Positions 54,936 to 64,000 of a stretch of 64,000 bases of DNA are shown piece after piece. Origin of the DNA: Micrasema longulum (lineage: Eukaryota > Arthropoda > Insecta > Trichoptera > Brachycentridae); the NCBI GenBank assembly GCA_022494885.1, contig JAGVSM010001273.1, positions 1 to 64,000 on the forward strand, given 5' to 3'. Made by a program: the position numbers and the translations under genes. The notes below the pieces were generated by a model. The model did not search any database. It saw only the letters and a program-made list of their open reading frames with translations, and was not told the origin of the DNA. Position 1 is the stretch's first letter, and each line of letters opens with the position of its first letter.

Positions 54936-56035
54936 AGTTATTAATGGTTGTTTGTTTGTTGGATTATTGGTAATAATTATTTTAATTAAAAATAACTAGG
55001 TATTTTTGTACAAATCCATATAAAAAGAAGCCGTGTACCTGTACATACTTTAATACTTATATGCATGGATGTACATGCAGGTACAAATTTTGAAAAAAAA
55101 TGTAGCTTACCTATAAAAAAAGTCACCGTTCGCCACTGCCATGACGTCGACCCCGCAGAACTCACAACGACATAAAAAGCATTTTTTCGATAATTTCAAG
55201 GCATTGTTTTTGAAGTATTGTTCTGAATAAGCACCCCTTTATTTCGCTTTACCGACTTTGAAACTTCAGTAATTTACATTGTCTAAAAAAGTTGATTTTT
55301 CTACAAATAATAGTAGTTTGGCGGAGGCAATATTGAAAAAGTTTTTTAAGGGATCAAGACGTAAAAGGATGATTATAGACAGAGGTCAATAATCAAACAA
55401 AGGGTATGTTTTAGTGACGCGATCAAATTTAATGAAAGTCACCAGCTTTTATTACTACTACTACTTCTAGGGGGTTAAATCCAGTCTTTGTCTACAAAAA
55501 TTCGAACGAACTTGTAACATTGTTGATGACAACTTGTTTAATTAATGAATTCGTTTGTTTCAAAATGTAATAATTGTGACACCGAATTAAATGGTCAATT
55601 TTTCAAGTAGGGCTTCGAGAGGCGCCATAATGTTTTGCCATTTATTTTAAGAACAAAGAAATCAGCCGAACAGCTTTTGAATGAATTGATATCTTTAACA
55701 ATTCTGGAAGAAAACAGAAATAATCTTCCCTAACCACGGCGATTCATCCTGAATTTAAAACAATAAGCTTTATTCATTGTATGACAAAAAGACGCGTTAC
55801 TCCTATACTAGCAACATTAAAGATTCAAGAAGCAAACTTAAAAATCTTCGTTGAAGGAGTGACTGAGATATTTGCGAAAAACTCTGAAAAAATAATTGCG
55901 AAATTTGTAATTATGCTTCACCAACTCAATGGAGATGCTAAGTTTGCAATGTCGAGTAGTATAATTGAAATCTGTTTTTGCAAGATTTAGAGACGGTTTT
56001 GAATTACGCTATTATATATTTATTTTATAACACTT
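54936..56035. other. No confident gene
   Basis: 55085-55150 repeats the GTAGCTTACCTATAAA..CCGTTCGCCACTGC end motif. 55468-55530 is a family M outer end. ORF 55781-55990 is a 69-codon frame I do not recognise. Confidence 0.35.
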
Positions 56036-56039
56036 TATA

Positions 56040-56650
56040 TACATATTTTTAAAGCTGAGAGGTATTTTATCGACGGATCAATTGAAGACAGTTTATTATG
56101 CTCTAGTACAGTCAATCATTCAATATTTATTTATTTATTTATTTATATACGGCATTTCTGCCATTTACATATATGTGGTATAAAGAGTACTTAAAAATAA
56201 AAATATTTTTAAAAAATCGAGTATGAAATATTAATATACTCGTACTGTACACGTTATTAATTACTTGAAATACATATATATTTTAAAGAAATTATACAAT
56301 AACAAAATACATTAATCAATCAAATTATAACTATTCCCACCCAATCTTCTGAAGATGATTTGCTCTTTTTCATAAAAACATGTTGGTCACAATTTGCAAT
56401 AGTTGGATGGGGAGGGGCTTATAACGCTCATCTTAGACCCTTAAAAGTTCTACAGAAAAAAATCATTTAAATAATACTTTATAAACCATCCTTGTTCTCA
56501 ACTACCGAACTGTTCAAAAAATATAATGTTTTAAGAGTCGAGGATATCTACGGAAAGTGTTGTATGCTCCAGGTGCATAAGGAGAGCCTCCCATCGGACC
56601 GTCTTACGGGAAGGTTAAGAACAGGATGCCTTGCTCTACAGAGAACGTAA
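56040..56650 (+). pseudogene. LINE RT C-terminal remnant with a nested LINE tail
   Basis: LRGILSTDQLKTVYYALVQS (56055-56115) continues after an insert as VGWGGAYNAHLRPLKVLQKK, FKKYNVLRVEDIYGKCCML (56400-56575). The insert (56120-56340) is a minus-strand LINE 3' tail with CGGCATTTCTGCC hairpin. Confidence 0.65.
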
Positions 56651-56780
56651 AAAATCTCTTTGGTTCAAAATGTACACTATTTTTTAACATCTTAGCACTG
56701 TTGTTGTAGGAAAAAATACAAATCTATCAAATAAAAATACAAAAATAAAAACATACTGCAAAAAACCGTTTTGCCCCACC

Positions 56781-57669
56781 GGGTGTACAAAATGACATAC
56801 GATATAAACTTAGATGGGATGATTATTCAACACTTTTTAAAAACAGAACTGATTAGTTTTTTTATGAATATTAAAGAATTAAGATATTAAATACACACTT
56901 CACAAACAAAAATCTTGTTTTTTTTTATTTAAACCAGCACATTCTGCATGAAACCAGTTTCCACACTTTATGCATTTTAACCATATTTCACCTGGCTTTG
57001 ATCTCGTTTATAACTCATTACAATAAATGCATGAGCAGTCATCTTCATCGTCTGTAAGTAGAAGGTCTTCAGTGTCTGAATCAATAATATTTTTTTTACA
57101 TATACCTTGTTTACACTTTTCCTGGATATGTTTTTTGGAACCTTTAGCTTTAGCCTCTGATATATTTGGAGTTGTATTCAAATGTCATGTTTTACGCACA
57201 TAATTGCGAAGCATTGTTATTCTTCTAAAGAAATAAAAGTATTAAGTGGGGAAAAATGACATAATATATCATTTTACCCAACCGGTACATATGTCGTTTT
57301 GCCCCACTGCGTGAGTTTTTAAAAACATTAAAAAATATCACATTGCACTTAGTAAATTTTAACAATATTAAAGTTTATCATGAAGATTAATAATGACACA
57401 ACATATCCTTTCAGTTTGTGTTGTAGAATAATACAAATAAAATAATAATAATATCTTCGGTGTCCGCGCAACAAAAATATTGTTTTATTTCACAAAATAA
57501 CCCGCAACACGTCCTCCTCGGGCGGTCGCCATAAGCGTCCTAAAAATTGGTGAGTATTTATGTGTCGTACCAGTGCTCATTTTAGTGCAGGTTCAAACAT
57601 GACCAAGAGTTTGGTTTCTGAGATATGATTACTGTGTCATTTTACCCGCCTATGTCATTTTGTACACCC
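56781..57669 (-). mobile_element. Pogo/Tigger-like element remnant
   Basis: GGTGTACAAAATGACATA at 56782-56799 is mirrored at 57651-57668. Internal CAGTGGGGCAAAACGACATA-type ends occur near 57290-57312 and 56770. Carries a pogo-type C-terminal zinc finger on the minus strand. Confidence 0.5.
56893..57179 (-). pseudogene. C-terminal PHD-like zinc finger of a pogo-type transposase
   Basis: Minus strand: DTEDLLLTDDEDDCSCIYCN, EL-stop-TRSKPGEIWLKC, IKCGNWFHAECAG. Spacing Cys-x2-Cys .. Cys-x2-Cys .. His-x2-Cys, followed by a frameshifted Cys pair, matches the acidic-linker plus zinc finger found at the end of many insect pogo/Tigger proteins. One in-frame TAA. Confidence 0.6.
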
Positions 57670-57794
57670 TTCCCCTATAACTTTTGGAAATCACCTAGAC
57701 GGTACGTAAACATAAACATTAATACATTTAACATAACAGTGTTCTATTACAAAATTATGAAATAATATAATAACAATATATCTACACTAACAAT

Positions 57795-57998
57795 ATATCG
57801 TTTGAAAGAAGACAACTTGCTATCAAAGAAATCAAGACTGGTATGTTTGTTGGCAGACCGAATTCTGGGCATAGGGGAATGAAAACCATAGTTAGTTCTA
57901 TGGTTATCGGTATGAAAGAGTAAGTTTTGCCTGAGGTTTCTAGTTGGGATATTTAATTTTATCGAGCTCAGTAGTTCAGGCGCACCAAAGAGTGAGAC
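57795..57998 (-). pseudogene. LINE fragment, near-duplicate of 51424-51627
   Basis: GTTTGAAAGAAGACAACTTG and following sequence match 51424-51627 with few differences. Confidence 0.7.
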
Positions 57999-58039
57999 AA
58001 AACTTAAAATCTTATGATAATTTATGAAAACATTATTAA

Positions 58040-58275
58040 ATAATTATACCATGTTTTGAGTATGTCCAAATGCTCACCCACATGATAAAGGTTTCAGCCC
58101 CTTTACTTTACAAAAGTGAACAGATGGAAGAGTTGAGGAGATCAGGATGTTAAAACATTGGCAGAATGATAATGTTACACAGTGTGAAAAGTGGCTACTT
58201 CAACCAGCCCTGTAAATAACTAGACTCCCATATTCCCCTTTCAAAAGTGTTTTCCCTCTCTGTCGCAACAAATTG
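58040..58275. mobile_element. Family M copy
   Basis: TTTTGAGTATGTCCAAATGC, GTTTCAGCCCCTTTACTTTA, AATGTTACACAGTGTGAAAA, CCCTCTCTGTCGCAACAAAT. Confidence 0.6.
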
Positions 58276-58435
58276 AAATAATAGAGAATAATGCGTAACT
58301 TAGAGAGAACTCAGAGTAATAATGCGTAACTTAGAGAGAAGCCCAAACGTAGGAAAACCATCATATGACTATCGTCAGGTTGAGAATTGCCAAATAGATA
58401 TTAATTTGCATTGTAAATACTTTTTTAATCGGGTT

Positions 58436-58622
58436 GTGGTCCCGTGGCTAGTGTCTCGGACTCACAGACCAGAGGTCCGTGGTTCGAATCCCACTCTACC
58501 CCAACTTGATTCCATTTTCTAATAGTGAGTTATTTACAACTCGTTGAGAATGGCCCTCAAAATTAAATATTTGGGTAAATCATAAGAACGTAAATATTTC
58601 TTTTTCTTTAAAAAAAAAAAAT
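58436..58622 (+). mobile_element. SINE S3 inside P-like copy 2
   Basis: Head TCGGGTTGTGGTCCCGTGGC, box B GTGGTTCGAATCCCAC, body and poly(A). Absent from the matching site of P-like copy 1 (about 23115-23140). Confidence 0.75.
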
Positions 58623-59196
58623 GGTTACCTGTGTATTTATCATTGCAGGGTTATTCCAATCCATTTTTTTTATATTTCGCCTATAGTTATTTTATAAAAC
58701 TGAAAATACATATGTGTGTTTATTTTTTATTTATTTATTCATTTTATTCACAATATATTTATATTATATTTATTGAGACATAAATCCCAACTCCATCGAT
58801 CCAAAGTCCTGTGTTGAGTTTGTTTGTTTGTCCGTCACATCTCCGAAATGGCGAGTCGTGGTGGCCTGAAATTTGAACACCACATTTAAGATGCGATTTC
58901 AAGGTTAACGTTGCTATTTTCGAGTAAAGTTTGAATCGACCTCTACTCGATAAAAACTCAAACTTTATTTGGATGCCTAGTGCGGCCTCGACATATTGCC
59001 CATAATCAACTGTCATTATCAAAAGTAAACATACTTTGATTCACAAATTTATCCCCTAAATTAAGAAAAAAATGTATCTGAAGTAAATATGTTGATATAA
59101 GAAAATTTTTAAGCAAAGAGTGAGACAAAACACGTGTCGGAACAATAACTGCCAAACATCAATGTAAATCATGGGAAAATATTCGGAATCAATTAC

Positions 59197-59267
59197 CTGT
59201 GAAAACTAACTCCTTTAACACATTTGACGCTCCTACTGCTGCAACCAAACATACTGCAATTCGTCAA
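59197..59267 (-). pseudogene. THAP first exon with lost start codon
   Basis: Aligns with 22500-22570: 71 nt, NCSMFGCSSRSVK and GVSFH, donor CAG/GTAATT. The ATG has become TTG and codon 2 is changed, so it is dead as a start exon. Confidence 0.6.
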
Positions 59268-59479
59268 AGTAGATTTTTATTTATCATAACGTAAATAGCC
59301 AAGTTATTTACAAACAAAGCCAAGCACAGCTACAAAAGCATCCGATCGAACCGTTATGTTTATGTTGTCAAATAAAACAAAATGGCCACCAATTGGTTGC
59401 TAACCAACAAACCAACATCGCTTGCGTTCTATCAAACAAAGTGATAGGGCTTCTTTCTAGGTTACGCATAATTACTCTA

Positions 59480-59865
59480 AAGAAAATACCAATAGTAATT
59501 TTATACAAGATGAGACTATATAATGGTGAAACGAGAAAAAATAATTAAATAATCAATAATATTTGTAAGCAAAAATGTAAATCAATTGAATTCTATTGAA
59601 TATGATTCTTAACTCAAAACACAGTTTTTTTAACACTGATTGCAGTACGCATATTATAATTTGAGTATTGACGTGTTGGAATTTTACCTGTCAAAATTGG
59701 AACAGAAAAAGTATTGAAATTAAATTTGAATTTTCCGAGTTCTATCGAGTGTTGCCATATGCCGAACCCATAAATTATTTACTCACTGGGTACCTGCCTA
59801 CTCCACCCTAAAGGGTAGCCCGGCATAAATGGCTTTATTTTTTTTAATACAAAATAATATTAACA
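59480..59865. other. No gene seen
   Basis: Nothing supportable. Confidence 0.35.
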
Positions 59866-59869
59866 AATT

Positions 59870-60060
59870 ACAACAGGGATGGAGAATACCTTAAATAAGG
59901 GAATATGGAAGTCCAGGCATTTACAGGGCTTATGACCTGTCATTGGCTGGTTTAAGTTGCCACTTTACATACTGTATAACATTCACCATTTTGCCTATGT
60001 TTGAACATCCATATTTCTTAAATTCTTCCATTTGTTGATTTCGTATATATTATGTAATCT
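59870..60060 (+). mobile_element. Family M, single arm
   Basis: CAACAGGGATGGAGAATACC, CATTTACAGGGCTTATGACC, CATTGGCTGGTTTAAGTTGC. Confidence 0.65.
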
Positions 60061-60073
60061 ATAGGTGCATTAG

Positions 60074-60155
60074 CCCTGTAGCTCAATCACAAATATCTAT
60101 CGACGTGATAACAATTCCTCACCATGGTTGTTCATTGTTATCGCGATCACAATCA
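60074..60155 (+). mobile_element. TE-A left end fragment
   Basis: TGTAGCTCAATCACAAATAT, CTATCGACGTGATAAC, then TCACCATGGTTGTTC. Confidence 0.6.
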
Positions 60156-60835
60156 TCATTCCATATCCCCTAGTTGGAGCATATGGTGTCCGCAAAGATC
60201 CTCTAGGCATCCCTGTCGGCTGCCAGTTCCTGCGCATCCTCTTAAGTCAGGTTCGCGTCCCGTATTTCTGACATGAACTGCGACGAGCAATCAGCAGCGG
60301 ACGTCCAGTAGCTTAATCACAAAAAACTATCGACGTGCTAATAAGCGACGTGGTAAAAAATTCTCACCATGGTTGTTTATCGTATTCGCGATCACAATGC
60401 AACATCCGCGAACACCTAATATTAAATGTCAACATATTTACGTTTCGCGACGTATAATCCTGCTGCGCAATCACATATTTGAATATCACCGGAGTAAATA
60501 TGGAAAATATTCCAAAACTACTATTTTTATTTATTTATTATTTATCGCGCTATTCATTGCATTTAGCCAGCGGTTGGCAACCAAATATCTAGAAAAGCAG
60601 TCGCCATTGTAATTGTAGTATAATTTTCACTTTTTTGTATTAGTTACATACTCCTTACTATTTTGCAAATGCAATATTGTATTCTTTTTTACAATAAACG
60701 CCGATTTTTCGCCAGTGAACTGTATTTATTTACGAGGAAAACAAAAAATAAACAGACACGAGCGTTGACTTAGAGATTACACACGCGTTGACTTATAACT
60801 GCGATAACTTAAGCATGTTCATTAATTAAATTTAT

Positions 60836-61210
60836 TTCAACAGAGAGGGAAAACGTTTTTGAGACAGGAATATGGAAGTCTAGGCATTTACAGGGCTTAT
60901 GACATCTCATTGGCTGGTTTAAGTGGCCACTTTACACACTGTGTAACATTCGCCATTCTGCCCATGTTTGAACATCCACATTTCCTCAACTCTTCCATCT
61001 GTTGACTTTTGTGAAGTAAAAGAGCTGAAACCTTTCTCGCGTGGGTGAGATTCATCCGGCTGAACCAAATCACCTACTAGGCTACGCCTGAAAACAATTT
61101 TCCTATTTTTATACCTCTTCTTTTACCAGGTAGTTAATTCAACAATGTTTGAGTATGTCCAAATGCTTACAGACTGGCTGGATTTCCTCCCTAGGGAGTT
61201 ATTTATATTT
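60836..61210. mobile_element. Family M copy inside TE-A
   Basis: CAACAGAGAGGGAAAACGTT, GGCATTTACAGGGCTTATGA, CACTGTGTAACATTCGCCAT, outer end CAACAATGTTTGAGTATGTC and CCTCCCTAGGGAG. Confidence 0.7.
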
Positions 61211-61344
61211 ATATTATTATAAAGTATCAATGATGTGTATAAACTTAATATATATGTATATGTATGTATAAAATATAATATAAATATGTATGTGCGAATA
61301 TATATGTTTATTTCAAAATATTTTTATAGACATATTTATATATT

Positions 61345-61560
61345 TTCATGGTTTTTACTGTGTTTTCACTGCATTTGTTACTTTGTTTTTATCATTTTTT
61401 TGCTACGTTTTTTTACTACATTTTTACTATGTTTCTACTTCATTTTTATTGTGTTTTTACTACATTTTTACTGTTTTTACTACAATTTAAGTATGTTTTT
61501 ACTACATTTTTTACCATGTTTTTACACCATTTTTTACTTTGTTTTTCACTTTGTCCTGTA
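61345..61560 (+). repeat. Degenerate tandem repeat of about 18-24 bp
   Basis: Repeated TTTTTACTACATTTTTACT-like units. The overlapping ORFs (up to 132 codons, Phe/Leu/Tyr-rich) in several frames are a by-product. Confidence 0.7.
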
Positions 61561-61884
61561 TCTTTATAACTGTTTCTATAAATTAATTTCTGTTTTTTAT
61601 ATTTTTTTGACTGCCTTAGAACGGGGTAATTAATCCTAGTTACACAGTCAAAGCAACTTTACATAAATTATAATTTTGTGTTTGTAATATAATGATAATA
61701 AATAAATAAATATGTGTGTGAATGTATGGTTGTGAATGCATTACAAGTGCCCCGACTCAACACGGATTTTCTAGCGAGTCGGAGCAAGTTCACAGACATG
61801 GGTCGTTCCTGATTGTGTCGCTATAAACTGTGTCTCTGTCCTCAACAAATGCATGTATAATGATATTAATAATAATAATAAAAA

Positions 61885-62340
61885 TAATTTATTTCAACAG
61901 AGAGGGAAAATATTTTTAAGATGGGAACATGGATTTCCGTCTCAAAAATGTTCCCATCTCAAAAACATTTTTGAGACGGAATGTGATTCCCGTTTCAAAA
62001 ATGTTTTCCCTCTCTGTTGAAATAAATTTAAATATGAATTTCCTCCCTAGGGAGAAATTTACAATTTCACACTATGTCACATTCACCATTCTGCCTATGT
62101 TTGAACATCCACATTTCCTCAACTTCATCTGTTGACTTTTGTGAAGTAAAAGAGCTGAAACCTTAAACCAGCCAATGACAGGTCATAAGCCCTCCCTGTA
62201 AATGCCTAGACTTCCATATTCCCCTCTCAAAAATGTTTTTCCTCTTTGTTGCAACAAATTTAAATATGAACAACTCCCTAGGGAGGAAATCCAGCCAGTC
62301 TACAAGCATTTGGACCTACTCAAACATTGTTGAATGTTCA
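61885..62340. mobile_element. Family M copy with compact foldback
   Basis: 61885-62030 is a nested palindrome: AATTTATTTCAACAGAGAGG mirrored by CTCTCTGTTGAAATAAATT, with TCTCAAAAACATTTTTGAGA at the centre. 62060-62340 is a further family M arm and outer end. Confidence 0.7.
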
Positions 62341-62732
62341 CTTTTGTTCATTGTGATCGCTCAAATGCTTAGCATGTTTTTAAGCTCGTCGATAGTTATT
62401 TGTGATTGAGCTACTGGAGGCTATCTCGGTCAAGATCGAGGGCCCCCCAAAAAGCCCAATTTTTGAACCCACTGATTTAAATTCAGATTTACCTATGACA
62501 GTGTAAATATTTCTGGGGGTTCGATATTATTACGAATAATATGAATCAGTTCTCCCTGAGATCCTCAATCAATCCGAATTGATTAATTTTTAATGTGCAG
62601 ACGGGATTTTAATTACAGCCTATTCCGCTTTATACATACATGTGGTTACATACATAAATATTGTGTATCGGGTGTTTCAAATTGAAATAACGAAATAATG
62701 AAAACACGCTAATTCTTAGAGTTGTGTTTCTT

Positions 62733-62815
62733 GGGCCTCGATTATGATGAGGAGATAAAGACGTCATACCTTCACCTTGACGGTATAGTTGAAGATAAAT
62801 TCTCTAGAGTGATTA
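62733..62815. repeat. Inverted copy of 49172-49256
   Basis: GGCCTCGATTATGATGAGG, AGACGTCATACCTTCACCTT, GACGGTATAGTTGAAGATAA. Confidence 0.7.
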
Positions 62816-62884
62816 CGAAGATACACTACCGACCAGTGCGAGTGGTGATTTTATTTACAGGTAAGCTATAAAAAAATATCAGAT

Positions 62885-63287
62885 ATTTTTTATTTTTTTT
62901 ATTTAACTTTTTGTACATAATGTTATTTGTACATTGGCAGGCTTATTGCCAAATGGCAATTTCTTCCAACCAACCAATAAAATTAAAATTTTATTTTTAT
63001 AATTCAAGTTACAGAACATATTCATTAAAAAAAAAAGATTAAAAAGCTAAAAATATATAAAAATATAAATAAACGTATTTGTTTATAAATTACCTTAAAT
63101 CAAAACTATTACTCAATGGGAAAAAGGAAAAAAGAGGAAAAGGGGAAAGGAGGAGAGATTAAGGAAGAGAAAGGAGATGTTTCTTCAGACGTAATTTAAA
63201 CAGAGATAATGTAGTAACATCTTTGATGGTGGATGGGAGATGATTCCACAGTCGAGCCGCATGGACACTATATGAGTTAGAGATGCC
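62885..63287 (-). pseudogene. LINE 3' end (family of 49838-50935)
   Basis: UTR with TTGGCAGGCTTATTGCCAAA hairpin and, minus strand, a decayed end of the RT ORF (HAARLWNHLPST; LFKLRLKKHL). Cut at 63287 by family M. Confidence 0.65.
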
Positions 63288-63470
63288 TAGTATGTAGGTG
63301 AAATAATTAAATTAGATGAATCTCACCCGCATAAATAAAGGTTTCAGCTCTTTAACTTCACAAACATCAACATATGAAAGAATTGAAGGACTATATATGT
63401 TCAAATATGGGCAGAATGGTGAATGTTGCACAGTGTGTAAAGTGGCCACTTAAACCAGCCATTGACAAAT
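63288..63470 (-). mobile_element. Family M, single arm
   Basis: TATGTAGGTGAAATAATTAA, GTTTCAGCTCTTTAACTTCA, AATGGTGAATGTTGCACAGT. Confidence 0.7.
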
Positions 63471-64000
63471 CAACTACCATTGGTTTAAAATCTTCTCCTC
63501 ATATTGCTTTTAAATTTTAAATATTACTTGCTATACCTGTTATTCTTTCGTTTTTCTCTGCTGCATTGACATGTTTTTATACTTTTAAGCTACTTTTAAT
63601 TACTTATATTGTATATGTATATAAAATCAATATATTGCTGCTCTTAACATAATGTGTCATTAATTTTGAAGATGTTTTTTAAATTGAGTTAAATGTATTG
63701 TCTTATTTAAAGATTCTTTAAAGATTCTTCTCATCATTTCTTTGAATCCCTTAAAATATGTATGTGTATGTTTATATTTTTCCTTTTTAAAAATGTTATT
63801 ATTATTTTTATTTTTTTACATCTGAGCATGTTTTTCATTCTTTACTTTTTTTTACTTCAATTTTTAAACAACTTTTATTTATGTTTTTTTCCTTTTCTTT
63901 TTTGTACTTTAATTATTAACCTTAAATATAACTACTTCATATTATTTAGAGTTAAGTTTAACTGTGTAAAATATCAAGTTTGTACCTGTACTGTATGTTT
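63471..64000. other. AT-rich, no gene seen
   Basis: T-rich low-complexity sequence up to the window end. Confidence 0.4.

Larger units (their letters stand above)
58312..59479 (-). mobile_element. P-like element with THAP first exon, copy 2
   Basis: TIRs: CAGAGTAATAATGCGTAACT (then TAGAGAGAAGCCC) at the left and the mirrored GGGCTTC..GGTTACGCATAATTACTCT at the right. A second tandem TIR-like copy lies at 58283-58310. Collinear, inverted, with 22278-23281. Carries SINE S3 as a later insertion. Confidence 0.65.
60306..62417. mobile_element. TE-A copy with family M elements inside
   Basis: Left end CAGTAGCTTAATCAC at 60306; right end GATAGTTATTTGTGATTGAG and CTACTGG at 62393-62417. Its interior at 60320-60835 is uninterrupted where the 9.3-kb copy holds a LINE. 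Family M material (60835-62340) splits its right part at GTTCATT/TTGTTCATTG. ORF 60373-60612 is TE-A sequence without recognised motifs. Confidence 0.65.

Noticed and set aside
61235..61633. 132-codon open frame rich in Phe, Leu, Tyr
   Set aside because: Falls on a degenerate T-rich tandem repeat, and all three forward frames are open there; low complexity, no start context.

Overview
The window reads as repeat-dense, AT-rich nuclear DNA of an arthropod, most likely an insect. The evidence is GT-AG introns, degenerate mariner, pogo-like, P-like/THAP, Helitron, RTE, CR1/Jockey/L2-type and Penelope-like elements, tRNA-headed SINEs, and no bacterial gene architecture. Species cannot be read from the sequence. 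No intact rRNA, genuine tRNA gene or CRISPR array was seen.

One probable host gene was found, on the + strand between about 2.98 and 12.94 kb. Three coding exons (3041-3184, 4271-5206, 12241-12669) each start and end in phase 0 at good splice sites and together give 502 codons plus a stop. I do not recognise the protein family. Its first intron holds SINE and LINE pieces. Its second intron (7.0 kb) holds a foldback MITE, a hammerhead-like motif, foldback family M, a three-level transposon nest, a SINE and a LINE tail that ends just before the last exon. The first canonical poly(A) signal after the stop lies inside a TA-flanked pogo/Tigger-like MITE.

Almost everything else is mobile DNA, much of it nested. 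0.8-1.4 kb: a Penelope-like non-autonomous copy with a 14-bp target duplication. 12.7-17.6 kb: pogo-like MITE with a Helitron inside, an RTE remnant, SINEs, and an inverted-repeat element carrying an RTE piece. 21-29 kb: LINE remnants, a P-like element with a THAP first exon, a satellite of TTCATTTA octamers, and an RTE split by a family-M insertion. 31-38 kb: a probable solo LTR, LINEs, a near-perfect hairpin MITE, and a GIY-YIG (Penelope) remnant. 44-48 kb: another THAP first exon and a split Helitron. 49.7-54.1 kb: a SINE split by a LINE, and a DD34D mariner. 56-59.5 kb: a nested LINE, a pogo-like element with a zinc finger, and a second P-like element in opposite orientation to the first. 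60-63.3 kb: a terminal-inverted-repeat element (TE-A) full of family-M copies.

Family M is the most repeated component: at least 17 copies, sometimes as paired inverted arms. Family and TE-A names are labels made here. Identities come from reading conserved motifs by eye. No alignment or database search was run, and outer ends of most elements are approximate.
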